Assembly (NCBI RefSeq): GCF_040954645.1
Contig: NC_092804.1
Span: forward strand, 93,256,862-93,320,861
Direction of reading: 5' to 3'
Length of the DNA: 64,000 nucleotides
Source of the DNA: Diabrotica undecimpunctata
Lineage: Eukaryota; Arthropoda; Insecta; Coleoptera; Chrysomelidae
The notes beneath the pieces were generated by a model. The model was not told the origin of the DNA and ran no database searches. It saw only the letters and a list, made by a program, of their open reading frames with translations. This document shows, in pieces, positions 21,571-33,476 of the stretch. Each line of letters opens with the position of its first letter. Within the stretch, counting starts at the first letter, position 1. Position numbers and translations under genes: made by a program.

Positions 21571-21728
21571 ATTGGATTTTTTTAAATAAAAGATTAAAAG
21601 TTTTATTTTAGTTTTATTTTAACAGTTTTACATATTTATTTTAATGCAAGATGATTCGCATTTACGATTTAGAAGAAATTTTTTAATGATATTAATCGCT
21701 ATAAAGGCATTTATTACGAATATAATAC
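21571..21728. other. Polinton end / BEL end junction
   Basis: AT-rich 158 bp with an AATAAA near 21586. The switch from Polinton to BEL sequence lies here, but no terminal repeat or LTR edge can be fixed. Confidence 0.4.
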
Positions 21729-23492
21729 TTAAGAGTATAATACGAGAGTATAAGTTGGTTGTGATAAAGTATGTCTTCGAGGCGCTGGATGAGGTTGGAT
21801 GCAAGAACCTTGATGCCTTTGTTTTCTGGCTCTCTTGGAGTTTCGAAAATATCTGACTACCTTCCATGTAACGACAATCAACATAACAATGAATAAAGTG
21901 ACTAGTCCCGTGGTTAAATGAGGAATCCACTGATGGTTAGCAATGGTTTTCCACGTGTGTTCGGATATATGTTGGTCAAACTGCTCTGCCTCAAGTACAA
22001 TATTTGGCAACTCATCTCCCCGAATATCTATATTATGTTTGGGAATGTTGTTCTGCCTTATGATTGGCCTCCGCATAAGCTCTTCAATGGGACTGACGGG
22101 AGTCTTTAAATAGCTTCTAATTGCTGTTTCCAATCCGTTACTGGATGTGAGTAACGTTATGTTTCGAGTCTGAGCACCGCATTTTTGGGACAGTTTTATA
22201 AAACTCGTTTGATCGATTATATGTTCAGATCGAGAACCATCGCACATTATAGCTAAATTTATAGCGTATGGTGGAATGACTAACCACAGGTTCGGTGTAC
22301 TCATTTTCAACCAACTGGCTTCCTTTATCGTGTATTCTATTATATTGCAAGTGGTATTGGTAGTTCTATCATATAATTCATTAAGATACAGTTTGGTTGA
22401 GTATCCATATTATTGATTCTCATTGGTGAACATGCCAACTCTCCTTTGTTTAATTCTATACACCTTCTTTTATCTTCATATGTCACTTCAAAAGAATGTA
22501 AGTTATTGTAATCTACTGCAAGTAGATTCCTTGGGACCAACAACGAGCGCACAACACCACCTCTCACCGACAACAGAAGAGCTGTGACTCTCAGTAGGTT
22601 GTATCTAGTGTTGTCAATTATTAGGAAATAGCCAATAATGACGATGTCTCCTTCTTCACTTTGTATCTATTATTGGCTGCCTTCTTATATCTACTCCTTG
22701 TGGAAGGAACCTTGTAGCATTCGAAATGATTGACTCTATTTATCCAGGTTTTATAATATCTATGAAGTGTCCATGATTGTAATGAAGGTTTAATATTTTT
22801 TCGTATGTTTTCGAATATTCTTTTGCATATTCCATTGCACGGTTATAAGTCGTTTCCACTTTAAGTCGTATGTACTCTTTCTCTAATGTGTCAGCTCTAT
22901 ATGAGACATCACTTAGCCCCTTAGACATTTCCTTAGTTCCGTTTATCAGTGCTTCTCGGAACCTATTTAGATGTCCGTTTATTCTTTCTTCTGTAGAGTT
23001 AATCGAGGCTATTGTTTGTAACATCAGCTTCGTCTGATGTTTTGAATTTTTTATTAGATCCTTCTGATTTTCGTCCAAGGAATCTATGTCCCTGTATACT
23101 TCATCATTTACCCCAAATACTGATGTGAGGACTGTTCCTAGAAGACCCCTCTTCGGCCTTCTTTTGACTTCCAGATCTAAAGCTCGACTTATCATTTTTG
23201 CTCGTTCTTGTTCCTCTTTTAGCTGACTCGATAGTGAATCACAATTTATTATATTGCTTGTCTTACACATATCTTCCAGCGTTTTTACCATTGAATCTAT
23301 CGTTTGTTCACCATCTAAATTTTTTTTCTTTTCTAGATAAGTTTTTATTCTAAATATCCCTCGATCTATGTATACATCGCTTAGATGCTCTGAATATAAT
23401 CCGGGGGATGGGGTATAAATTTTGTACAAAACTGCATTTGATGGCTTCAAAAATACTAAAAATAGGATGCAAAACATAAATTTTCTCCACAT
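21729..23492 (-). pseudogene. env: BEL env-like fusion glycoprotein, broken
   Basis: The first piece (23492-22740) starts with a signal-peptide-like hydrophobic N-terminus and has a furin-type basic site RRPKR followed by a hydrophobic GLLGTVLTSVFG and a long helical coiled coil, the architecture of baculovirus-F-type class I fusion proteins. A second piece is at 22573-22340 and a third at 22310-21729, which has a membrane anchor (GLVTLFIVMLIVVTW) and a basic cytoplasmic tail. The pieces are in different frames, so at least two frameshifts inactivate it. Confidence 0.78.
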
Positions 23493-23640
23493 ACTACGTG
23501 CTCTATTTGTCTTTCGTGATGTTGGCTCTCGTACTATTGGTATTAACTTGTGTATAGGACGAGTAGTTACTTTTCCGTTCGCTTTTTGAACTGTTGCGAT
23601 TCTTGTTAAACCTTCAGCTCCGGGATGTGTTTCGATTATC
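23493..23640 (-). pseudogene. BEL integrase C-terminal remnant
   Basis: Reads ETHPGAEGLTRIATV and then RPIHKL on the minus strand, the last part of the integrase C-terminal domain found in BEL elements. The zinc-binding and DDE core that should precede it are missing: the upstream frame passes from the end of RNase H/linker (LYYAEEIKTLKK, near 23680) straight into this tail. The integrase core was therefore deleted. Confidence 0.72.
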
Positions 23641-26600
23641 TTCGCTAGTGGCCATTTCCCCGGCGAGGTGTCCGGGTTTCTTTAGCGTTTTTATCTCTTC
23701 TGCATAATATAATTCTTGAGTATTCTTTATTACTCTTTGCAAGGTATTTTCTAATTCGTGAGGGGTAAGTTGTTCATGTTCTACCTCTCTTTTTTTGCAT
23801 TTGTCTGCAAATCTAATGCATTGAGATAGTACTCGTTGCATTCTATTTAAATTTGAGAATCTTTCGCAGATGTCACTAATCTTGACGGTTGTGTTAGCTC
23901 TTATTTCTATTCTCTTTTTCTCTTCGTCGGTATCCAATCTCTCTGGCAGTGAAAACCTAATATTTGTTTGATTTAGCCAGATTGGCCCATTCCACCATAG
24001 GTCCATCCTCACTAAGTCCTTTGCTTTTATCCCTCTAGATAAATAGTCTGCTGGGTTTTCTTTTGTACCTACTTTAAACCAGCGATCAGGTTGTATGGTG
24101 CTTGTTATTTCCTTTACTCTGTTCGCTACAAAAGTTTTCCATCTATTTGGTTGTCCTTGTATCCACGCCAGAGTAATTGTGGAATCAGACCATGCATATA
24201 TTTCCACATCACTGCGATTTAGCGCTTGAATTGTTCTTTTCATGAGTCTGCTAAGCAGAAATGCTGCACACAATTCTAACCTCGGCAGTGTTGTTAAACC
24301 TTTAACTGGTGCAACTTTTGTTTTGGCTACTATAAGGCTTGTTTTTACCTCAGGACATAATGTTCTAGTATACATTATTGCTCCGTATCCTTTTGTAGAC
24401 GCATCAGCAAATCCGTGCAATTCTATTTTCCCTGAATTGGTAAGATTATTCCACCTAGGTATTACTATCTCTTCGAGGTGTTTTAGCTGTGAGTAATATT
24501 CAATCCATTGTTTTTGATAAGAATTATCCAATTATTTGTCCCAACTTATCCTTTTTGTCCACAAATCTTGTATGAATATTTTTGATTGCATTATCACTGG
24601 CGCAATCCATCCTAATGGATCATATATTTTTGCTATTTCCGATAACATCAGCCTCTTTGTTATTTTGTTATGTTCGGTTATAGTTACTTTAAATGTAATT
24701 ACATCTTCAACCGGTAACCAGTGGATCCCTAGCGTTTTATGTATCTCTTCTGTGTCTAACGTTTTGAGATCGACACTTTTTAGATCCTCCGGTATGATTT
24801 CCATTAAATCTTGACTATTACTAAGCCATTTTCTTAATACAAAACCTCCTTTTTTAAACATTTCTGTTAACTCTGTTTGAGCTTGTTGAGCTTCAGCCAA
24901 CGTTTCTGATCCAGCTAGTACGTCGTCTACGTACATGTTGTGTTTATCAATTTCCGCAGCTAGTGAATATTTTAATTTTTCGTCATTACATAATTCCTGT
25001 ATCGTTCTTAATGCAAGGTATGGCGCTGCCTTCGTACCGTATGTTACTGCTGACAACTGATACTCCTTTATTGGTTCTTTTACAGACTGTCTCCATAATA
25101 TCTTCTGGTAAACTTGATCTTCTTCAGCTATCTTTATTTGCCTAAACATTTTCTCTAGATCTGCCGTGTGTGCTATTTTGTACGACCTCCAATTTATTAA
25201 TATATTTGTAAGATCTTGTTGCAACCGAGGTCCAGAGTGCATTACATCATTGAGGCTGATTCCTGTTGAACTTTTACTGGAAGCGTCAAACACGGCCCTG
25301 CATTTTGTTGTGATACTATCCTCTTTTATTACTGCATGATGAGGAAGGTAATATTTTTGCTTATTTATAGTTTCGGTTTTATTCAATTTCATGTGACCTA
25401 AGTCTTCATATTCCTTCATAAATTTCCTGTACTCTTTTTCTAGATTTCTGTCTCTTTGAAATTTTTTCTCTAATTGCAGCAGTCTCGCATATGCTTGCTG
25501 TTTTGAGTCCCCTAATAGGCTTGTATTAGAATTAAAGGGTATTTTAACTTCAAATCTTCCTTCGTTGTCCCTTTTTACTGTTCTTTTATAATATTCTTCA
25601 CACTCTTTTTCTTCTACTGAAAGAGCATTGCTTTGATCTACTTCTTCTAACTCCCAGTATTTTTTTATTTGTTCATCCATTTCTCGTCTAGATATCATGC
25701 TGACTACTTGTATATTAGGGATATTCTCTTGCTGTGCTATCCCTGACATTATCCAACCCAATTTTGTATTTTGGGTGAGCAAACCATCTTTTGTTCGATC
25801 TACTCCGTCCAGTAATATCAAACTATATTCTTTGGCTCCTAATAGAATATCTATTGAACCTGTTTTATTAAAATTTGGATCCGCCAGGACTAAGTTCCTA
25901 TGGTTCCTTTCTATCTCTTTCTCCGGTAGATTTTTTGTTATTTTTCGCAGTACAAGTGCTTCGATCTTCATTTGAAATTTATTTTCGAAATGTGCCTGTA
26001 AGTTTAATGTTACGCTCCATTTCGACGTTCTTTGGTCTTCATTGCCAATTCCAGATATCTGAGCGTGGACAGCCTTTCTTTTTATTCCGAGACTTGTAGC
26101 GGCCTGCTCCGTAATGAATGATGACTGCGAGCCTTGGTCAATCAATGCTCTCATCAATTGTGATCTTCCTTTTGAGTCTCTTACTCGTACTAATGCCGTT
26201 GCAAGTAGCACTTCTTCATTCTGATGACTTAAACAGCTCACGGTATTCTCTTGTCTCCTTAACGATCCGTCGTAATTGTTGTCACCTCTGGTCCCACTAG
26301 AATTGGGTCTATTTTGTGGCCTTCTGTTTTCAGAAGTTCTTCTGTTGTCATACTGACCTGACCCACTAGAATTTGATCTATTTTGTGGCCTTCTGTTTTC
26401 ATACTGACCTGACCCACTAGAATTTGGTCTATTTTGTGGCCTTCTGTTTTCAGAATTCCTTCTGTTATCATACTGACCTTCTGACATGTGTAGTAATGAA
26501 TGGTGCTGTCCACCACATTCTGCACATCTATGATAGGAATAACATGGTACTTCCCTTTTGTGTAGTAGGCATCTACCGCACCATTGCTTTTCCTTTACGA

Positions 26601-27189
26601 TTTTGTTTCTTTCACGTACTTGTTGACGTAGAAACGTTGTACATTTCAACAGTTTATGTTCTTCATGACACACCACACAGGTTATCTTCTTCTTTACCTG
26701 TTGTCTATGATCTGTTCCTTTCCTTTCTGTTTCCAACATCTCCAATGTCTGGAATCTTCTTTGTAGAAATTCCTGTGTTGACTTATATGTCGGAATGTCC
26801 CTACTGTCTTGAATTGACGTTTCATATAATCTCCTGGTTTCTGTGTCCCACTTTAACATACTTATCCTTGCTATAAGAGGGCTCCAGGACTCTGTCATTA
26901 TACCTAGTCCACTAATAGCTTCTAAGCATTCGTGGAGAGTATCATGTAATGTTTTCAGCGCTTTTGCTGACGTTTCTTTTATCTCCGCAGCCTGAAGTAT
27001 CTTGTCTATTAATATAAATAGATTCATCCTTGGATTATCGTACCGATCTTGCAACATTTTCCAGGCAGCACTGTAGTTTGCTTCTGTTGTATTTAAATGT
27101 TGTATTATTCTACTTGCTTCTCCTCGGAGGCTTGTCTTCAGATACTGCATTTTTTCCACATTTGATAGTTGGTTATTCTCATGTATCAA
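23614..27189 (-). pseudogene. pol: BEL Gag C-terminus, protease, RT and RNase H
   Basis: One frame with a single in-frame stop at 24532-24534. In order: Gag capsid region ([18 protein letters not shown]), Cys/His knuckles ([26 protein letters not shown]), a repeated Asn/Arg-rich linker (three near-copies around residues 245-300), protease ([11 protein letters not shown]), RT with the catalytic YVDD motif ([13 protein letters not shown]), and RNase H (HGFADASTKGYGAIMY; WSDSTITLAWI). Typical of BEL/Pao polyproteins, in which Gag and Pol are one frame. Open except for that stop and the integrase loss. Confidence 0.88.
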
Positions 27190-27827
27190 ACGTTTAAAAA
27201 TATCATAGAATGTTACCCAGGATTCATACCTTCCCTCAAAACAGACTTTTGTTTTTCTTGCATCCTTCCGCCTCTAATCTCTTATTTTCTTTTATGATCG
27301 ACCGCACCCTTCTTCTCATTGCATAAAATCTTTCTATTTCACTTTCTTCTAGTGTATCCTGTTCATTGTCCACAGTTATTTCCATTATTAAAGCATCTAT
27401 TTTTTGTACCTCTTCTTTTAAATCTTCTTGTATATCTTCATCGGTTTCGTCGTCTTCCAATAAATGATGAAGTTTTCCCATCCTAATTTCTACTTCTCTA
27501 ATTTTTGTCGAAGACGTACGAATTTTTAATAAAATCCTCTAAAGTATTTTTCGTTTCTTCATATCTTTTTTGTACTTGTTCGTAAAAGTTAGATGTAAAA
27601 TATTTATCAACTCTCGAACCCTTCTCTTCAATTTCTGTGTTTTGATCTTCAAAGTCGTTCCACAATTCATCAAATGTCTGTCTTTTGATGTTTAAGTATT
27701 CTCTCGTTCGTTTTTCTTTCCGAAGTTTTCGAAAATTATTTAAAAGCTTTGTAATTTCTTGACCTAGCTTTTCTTGATCTAAATAATCGCTCCATTTCAA
27801 ACGTATATAAGTTTGACCTAAATTCAA
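27190..27827 (-). pseudogene. gag: BEL Gag N-terminal region, frameshifted
   Basis: Two short frames (27827-27498 and 27481-27236) encode a highly charged helical region rich in Glu and Lys. A third frame near 27235 reads into the main polyprotein ([12 protein letters not shown]). Each is shifted relative to the next, so two indels break the start of Gag. The first Met at 27827 is the likely translation start. Confidence 0.7.
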
Positions 27828-29149
27828 CTTTTAAAGTCTCAGCAAGATTACCTTAGACAATAACGAATGAACTTGTCTAACCTCGCTGACACGGCTTATT
27901 GTACAAATTAAAGAATGTAATATTATCACTTGTAACCAGAGAGAAAAAATTCTTTATATAAAAAATGCAAATACTACAAAATACTATATATTTGGAATGA
28001 ATGAACTCTGAATGTGTATAAAAATAACGATTTGTTACGATATTTCCCTATATTAGGAAAATCAAAATTATCGAGTATAATTAAAATTAAAATAATTAAG
28101 CTATTAGATTTGAATTAGCTGTAGAAAAACTATTACTTTTTTAAGTAAAAACGTATGCAGAATAAAAAAATTTCAATTAAGTATTATTAAATTTGAATCT
28201 TAAGTTTCTTTAATAATCTTTTTAATTTATAAAAAAAATGCACTGCTCTAAATGATAATATTCAAAAACTTACAGTTTTATCCCGACGTTCACTTGTATG
28301 TTCCTGCTACCTTCTTAGAACTGCTACTGGAACTGGTGAGCTGGATCTCTGGATGCTACTAGATTTTTCTGCTGGAAACTGGATCTCCAAACTGGTGGAA
28401 CAGTAGACTTAAGGACTGCTATTCAGGTTCTCTTGTGATCAAAGGCTCTCGTAAGGCTCCTACCCCTAATTTTGGTGCTTTCTGATCTTTTTAATTTCTT
28501 TTTTCTTTTCTCCACACTTCGAATTCGATCGTCGATCTTGTACGGAACTGGGAAACAGCTATTTAGGTCGCTAAGGGTCGTCTCCATCGAAGCTCCAAAC
28601 CAATTAACGCCCTTTTGATGATGTTTTGTCGAAGGACCAATGGAAAATTTCGAACGTAGTTTTGAGGTTCGAATCGGTTTGTAAATGCCTATTTGTCCGC
28701 TTCTTGTCGATCGACGATGATAGGTATAAAAAAGGTTGAAGTTGTGGAGTAAAAGTGTTGATTTATTGACAGCTACTGGTAATTACACAATATGATGTTC
28801 GTTAGGTAACTACTTATGATTGACTGTACTCAAATGAACTCAAATCCCCAATTTATAATCTCACAAATATTTCATACCTAAGCATAGAGGTTAATGCTTC
28901 CTATCATACCATACTAACAAACTTTGCTTACACTACAATTTAATCTACGCCTTAATTGCGACAATTAGGAAATTCAATTAGAAAATATATTATTCGGCAA
29001 TTTATTTAGTTGTAGGTAAATGAACTAATTATTAAAATATTATACGATATGGTTTTACAATGTCACTTATACACGGTGAAACTATAATAGATTAAGAAGT
29101 TAAGAATAATGTGAGATTACAAATTAAGGGGTTAATTTGTGATTGACCA
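27828..29149 (-). other. Probable BEL 5' LTR and leader
   Basis: Non-coding. On the minus strand there is an AATAAA signal near 28765-28770 and a CTGTAAGT splice-donor-like site near 28275. AT-rich at both ends, with a GC-richer centre at 28270-28730. LTR borders, primer-binding site and any overlap with flanking DNA cannot be set without a second LTR. Confidence 0.4.
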
Positions 29150-29710
29150 ACCATGCTCGATTCAGTTTTGGGTCTGGCCATTCGAAAAGACATAATTAAA
29201 AACTAACTCAGTTAAATTTTCAAGTCCCTAGGTGCCTCTGGGGGTTCGCTGTGGAAAAAAACGTATTTAAAAAAAAATTTTTTTGGGCGCTGTATTGCTG
29301 CAAAAAATCTGAAAAATTCATGAAATCGTATTTTAATAATACAAAACTGCTTGATTTTTTTCAGATTTTCAGCTTGAAAATTGAGCCCAATAAAAATATT
29401 TGAAATTTTCAGTGATATTTTAGGTTATGTCGGAAATTTTTGGTCAACTTTAAAACAATGTTTTTTTATGGGTTTTTTCCCCTTATTTCGAAAGGCATAG
29501 GTATTATTATCATTTTCATCAACAAAATACACATATATTAATGATAATTCATATTGTTTTATGTATTCCTATCTTTACAATCGAAATAAGCTATTAAAAC
29601 TATTCTTTTTTCCTACAGCATACTCCAAAAACCGATAAACCCTGTTTTCTTCATGTTTTTACTACATAACCTTAAAAGATTCCAAAAAATGAATCGTGAA
29701 TTAGAACGCA
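29150..29710 (+). repeat. Left arm of ~0.6-kb inverted repeat
   Basis: Begins CCATGCTCGATT and matches the reverse complement of 47790-48575 over most of its length, at high identity by eye with small indels. No ORF. Contains GGTCTGGCCATTCGAAAAG and a long A/T-rich middle. Confidence 0.8.
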
Positions 29711-30321
29711 CTTGTACACTCAAAATTTGTGGAATTTTAAGCTAGCAAATATATCTATATACGTGATATTATATCACAATGTACATACATTTATACACAG
29801 ACGCATATCTATATAGTTCCATGACTTTTGAGATCCTTGTTATATACATTCATAAGCTCGTACCACGCTCGTTCATGCCTTACTCTTCCGCTTAGATACA
29901 AGAGCGTTATACCCATGCTTATATCATTATTCTTTTATTTTATATTTACTTAACTGTTTTGAAGTTCATGTCTTAGCCCTACATCCCGCATATCCAGACA
30001 GCCTGATTGTAACAGAAAACATGGCGTTGATAGTTGCGCCGCACGGTAGTTGACATTACGCGGCGCAACTACCAACGCCATGTATATCTGTTATAATAGG
30101 GCTCTCATTATATATCGCTCTTAGTGCGTTTGCGTGTGTAGGGCCATATCCTCTGTATCGCTCTTAGTCAGTTTGCGTGTTACGGCCTTTATATTTTCGG
30201 CGGGGCTTTTCCTCAAATGTTCAATGGCTCTCTGTTTTTGTGTTTATTTTGAATTGATTTTGAATTTGACGGCAGAATTGTGTCGTGTCTAAAATAACAG
30301 GCAACAATAACCAGTATTATT
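29711..30321 (+). other. Non-coding 5' part of the ISL2EU-like element
   Basis: No coding signal. It holds the hairpin at 30010-30093 and, just after it, two copies of TATCGCTCTTAGT..GTTTGCGTG about 50 bp apart (30110-30185). Confidence 0.5.
30010..30093 (+). repeat. GC-rich inverted repeat (hairpin)
   Basis: Arms 30020-30042 and 30060-30082 are 23 nt with a single mismatch (CATGGCGTTG..TAGTTGCGCCGC). A weaker extension to 30010/30093 pairs TAACAGA with TCTGTTA. The 17-nt loop is ACGGTAGTTGACATTAC. It stands out in AT-rich sequence. Confidence 0.8.
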
Positions 30322-31082
30322 GTTAAATTAAGAACTGGATCATCAAATAATTTTATTTCATCAGTTTTCGGGATAGATAATGAGATCAAAATATCTGATT
30401 TTTGCGAGTCTGTAATCAATTCATTCGAGAGAGATGTATTGCCACAATATTTAGGAGTAAAAAGTCTCGTGAGAGAAGACTTAATCCGTAACCATACTTC
30501 TGTTTATGCCATAAAGTTATTTAATTTGACGGATGATCAGCTCACATTAATTTTCGATGGAGCTTATTTAGCTCACCAAAAAAGCAGAAATAATTGGTAT
30601 CAAAGAAAACCATATTCGGGACAGAAGAAAAACCGTTGTGCAAGCCGTTTACCATCTACACAACAGACGGGTTTGTTGTAAATCTACCCGGTCCATTCTT
30701 AGCTACAGAAAATGATGGAAGCATCATGAAGAAGGTTATGGAAGATCCAAATGGAATAAGGTCACTTATGAAAAAAGGTGATGTTTGTATTGTAGATAGG
30801 GGCTTTAGAGATGTCGTATCCTATTTAGAAGATCTTGGCTTCAAGGTTCTGATGCCTGCATTAAAAGGAAAAAGACCAAGTTTATCCACAGCTGAAGCTA
30901 ATGAATCTCGTTACGTTACGAAACTAAGATGGGTAGTAGAAGCTGTCCACGGCATTCTTGGAAAAAAATATAAGCTCCTCCATCAACAATTGGATACTAA
31001 ATTGTCTCCAAAAGCTGGAGCATATTGCAGAATTGCATGTTTCCTTAATAACCGTTATGGAAAAAGATTATATAGCAATCAA
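30322..31082 (+). pseudogene. ISL2EU-like transposase, N-terminal and catalytic part
   Basis: DDE_Tnp_4-type transposase of the IS5/Harbinger-related ISL2EU group. The first catalytic Asp is in LIFDGAYLAHQKS and the second in CIVDRGFRDVVSYLE, with the third acidic residue in LRWVVEAVHGIL. A one-base deletion in an A run near 30630-30640 shifts the frame. No start Met is assigned because the frame is open upstream to about 30322. The C-terminus is displaced to 33477 by LINE insertions. Confidence 0.75.
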
Positions 31083-31288
31083 GAAGGAGACCTTACGAAA
31101 GTAAACGACCAAGAGGAAGACCACAGATGAAATGGGTTGACAACATTAAAAGAATAGCCGGAACAAATTTGAAATATGTTGCTCAGGATAGAGACCGATG
31201 GAAGGAGTTGGGAGAGGCCTATGTCCAAACATGGACGACAGAAGGCGAAGAAGAAGAAGAAGAGCGATAAAGAAGAAGATGAAGAATT
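31083..31288 (+). mobile_element. LINE-a, 5'-truncated 3' end
   Basis: About 60 codons of the extreme C-terminus of a non-LTR reverse-transcriptase protein (RPRGRPQMKWVDNIKRIAG...DRDRWKELGEAYVQTW) followed by a (GAA)n tail. It interrupts the ISL2EU transposase. From about 31269 the transposase frame may resume before the second LINE. Confidence 0.7.
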
Positions 31289-31304
31289 AATAAAACAGAG
31301 AATG
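31289..31304 (+). repeat. 16-bp target-site duplication of LINE-b
   Basis: AATAAAACAGAGAATG occurs here and at 33461-33476, directly flanking LINE-b. Exact match. Confidence 0.9.
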
Positions 31305-33460
31305 AAAGAAAAGAGAAAGGCGCCAAACAAAGAAAATGGAATACATATATGTTTAAAAATCCTAAAAAGAAGAAAGAGTACCAGCAGAAAATAAAAGTAA
31401 TATTAAATGAAAGAGGAGAACAAAACAACATTGAAGAAGAATGGAATATCATCAAAACAACAATTACAAATATGGCAAAGGAAACATTAGGTGAAACCTC
31501 AAGCCAAAGAAACGAGGAATGGTTTGACCAAGATTGCCAACAAGTAATAAATAGCAAAAATATAGCTAGACAGAAATGTCTACAAAGGGATTCCCGATCG
31601 AATAGAAAGGCATATGAAGAACTCAGAAAAGATGCAAAGAAAATATGCAGAAGGAAAAAGAGAGAAATGTTAAATAGAAAAATACAACAAATTACAGATT
31701 ATAATAACAGAAGAGAGGCTAGAAAATTTTACAAGGAAATCAAGCAATGCACCCAAGGATACATAACAAGATCAACAGTTTGCAAGGACAAAAATGGGGC
31801 AATTATCAGCGAGAAAGAGGAAATAATGAAAAGGTGGAAGGAGCATTTTCAAGAGCTGTTAAATCCAGAAAAAGAACAAAACGAAGATGAAGAGATAATT
31901 CACCACACAGCAGAACAACTAGTTGAGCAACCAACATTGGAAGAAACGGTAAACGTCATAAAACATCTAAAAAATAACAAAGCACCTGGCACAGATGGAA
32001 TAACTGCAGAACTGATAAAGAATGGTGGACATGCGCTATGGAGGCGTATCCATAAACTAATCGACCGCATATGGACACTAGAAGTCATCCCAGAAGATTG
32101 GAAAGTGGGAATCATACTTCCTATGTACAAAGGGGGAGACAAACGACTCTGCAAAAATTATAGGGGCATAACAGTTTTAAATGTCATCTACAAGATATTA
32201 TCAGGAATTATATGTAGCCGCCTGGAATCGTTTTCGGAGGAGATTATTGGTGAATACCAATGTGGCTTCAGACCAAAGAGGTCAACTATTGACCAAATAC
32301 ATATGTTAAGAGGTATACATGAAAAATGTGTTGAATATAACATACCTATTTACAACTTGTATATCGATTTCAAACAGGCGTTTGATGGAGTAGATCGACA
32401 AAAGATGTTAAAGCAACTATCTATGTTAGGGATACCCAATAAGTTGGTTAAACTTATACGAATGACTCTGGAGGGTTCCAAAGCTATGGTGAGAATAGAT
32501 GGAGATATGACGCAGGCCTTTGATATTGAAAATGGAGTTAGACAAGGGGATGCCTTATCAACAACACTTTTTAATCTAACTTTCGAAGCTGTTGTTAGAA
32601 AACTGGATATAAACGGCTGTATTAATACAAGATCTATGCAAATATGCGCATATGCGGATGATGTTGCCATAATAAGCCGCAACAAAAGTGTATTAAGCGA
32701 AAAAGTTATAGAACTGAAACGAGAAGCTGCTACGTTTGGTCTATATATAAATGAAAGCAAAACAAAATATATGGAGTGCACAAAATCGAATAAACATGAG
32801 AATCTGAAGGTAGACAACCATACCTACAAATATGCCTCCACTTTTCCCTACCTAGGCTCAATAATAAATGACAACAACAACATCAGTCAAGAAATACAAG
32901 CACGGATTCTTAGCGGTAATAAGTGCTTTTATGCATACAAAGACTTAATGAAAAGTAAGTTACTGAATCGTGAGTCTAAGCTGAGAATCTACAAAACAGT
33001 AATTAGACCAGTGGTCACATATGGATGTGAAACGTGGACCCTCTCAACCACTGATGAAAATCAACTGAGAATATTTGAGCGCAAAATACTAAGGAAGATA
33101 TTTGGACCAACCCAATGCAGCGATGGTTCGTGGAGAATTAAAATGAATCACGAGCTGGATGAACTAATGCAGAGCGCAGATATTGTCAGATTTGTAAAGT
33201 CACAAAGACTAAACTGGCTTGGTCACCTAGAAAGAATGCCAGATAATCGAGCTGTAAAAGTAGTCCAGAGATGGAAGCCCCAAGGAAACAGAACAAGAGG
33301 AAGGCCCCGTAAAAGATGGATAGACGACGTAGAGAGGGATCTTAAAACCATGAACATCAGGCAGTGGCGAAGGAAAGTATCCGACAGGGCAGAATGGAAG
33401 AACATTGTTAAGCAGGCCAAGACTCACAAAGGGTTGTAGCGCCATTAGAAGAAGAAGAAG
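31305..33460 (+). mobile_element. LINE-b, 5'-truncated non-LTR retrotransposon
   Basis: Begins after the endonuclease domain, ends GCGCCATTA then a (GAA)n tail, and is flanked by a 16-bp direct repeat. A classic target-primed insertion. Inserted in the ISL2EU transposase gene. Confidence 0.9.
31349..33439 (+). pseudogene. LINE-b reverse transcriptase (5'-truncated ORF2)
   Basis: 696 codons open to the natural stop. RT motifs: NNKAPGTDGI, ILPMYKGGDKRLCKNYRGI, CGFRPKRSTIDQI, LYIDFKQAFDGV, GVRQGDALSTTLF and the catalytic YADD (AYADDVAII). The C-terminal domain has ...YGCETWTL, LNWLGHLERMP and RGRPRKRWIDDV, common in insect LINEs often labelled endonuclease-reverse transcriptase. The upstream AP-endonuclease is missing by truncation. 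RT sequence itself has no stop, so the copy is recent. Clade not assigned. Confidence 0.88.
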
Positions 33461-33476
33461 AATAAAACAGAGAATG

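Larger units (their letters stand above)
14439..21600. mobile_element. Polinton (adintovirus-like) element, right part
   Basis: Carries the integrase, coiled-coil, DUF-like and ATPase genes on the minus strand and the capsid/protease genes on the plus strand. The divergent pair meets at 17816/17840 with only 23 bp between. The far end is not marked by a visible terminal repeat; after a polyadenylation-like AATAAA near 21586 the sequence changes to BEL env on the minus strand. The gene set is the standard one of insect Polintons. Confidence 0.9.
21729..28900 (-). mobile_element. BEL/Pao retrotransposon with env-like gene
   Basis: Reading on the minus strand: Gag (27827 down), protease-RT-RNase H (27189-23614), remnant of integrase (23640-23493), envelope-like ORFs (23492-21729). 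This gene order matches env-bearing BEL elements (Semotivirus-like). I cannot pair the LTRs: the probable 5' LTR/leader is at 27828-29149 and no matching copy is seen at the left end, so the 3' LTR is absent or badly truncated. The right limit is approximate. Confidence 0.8.
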
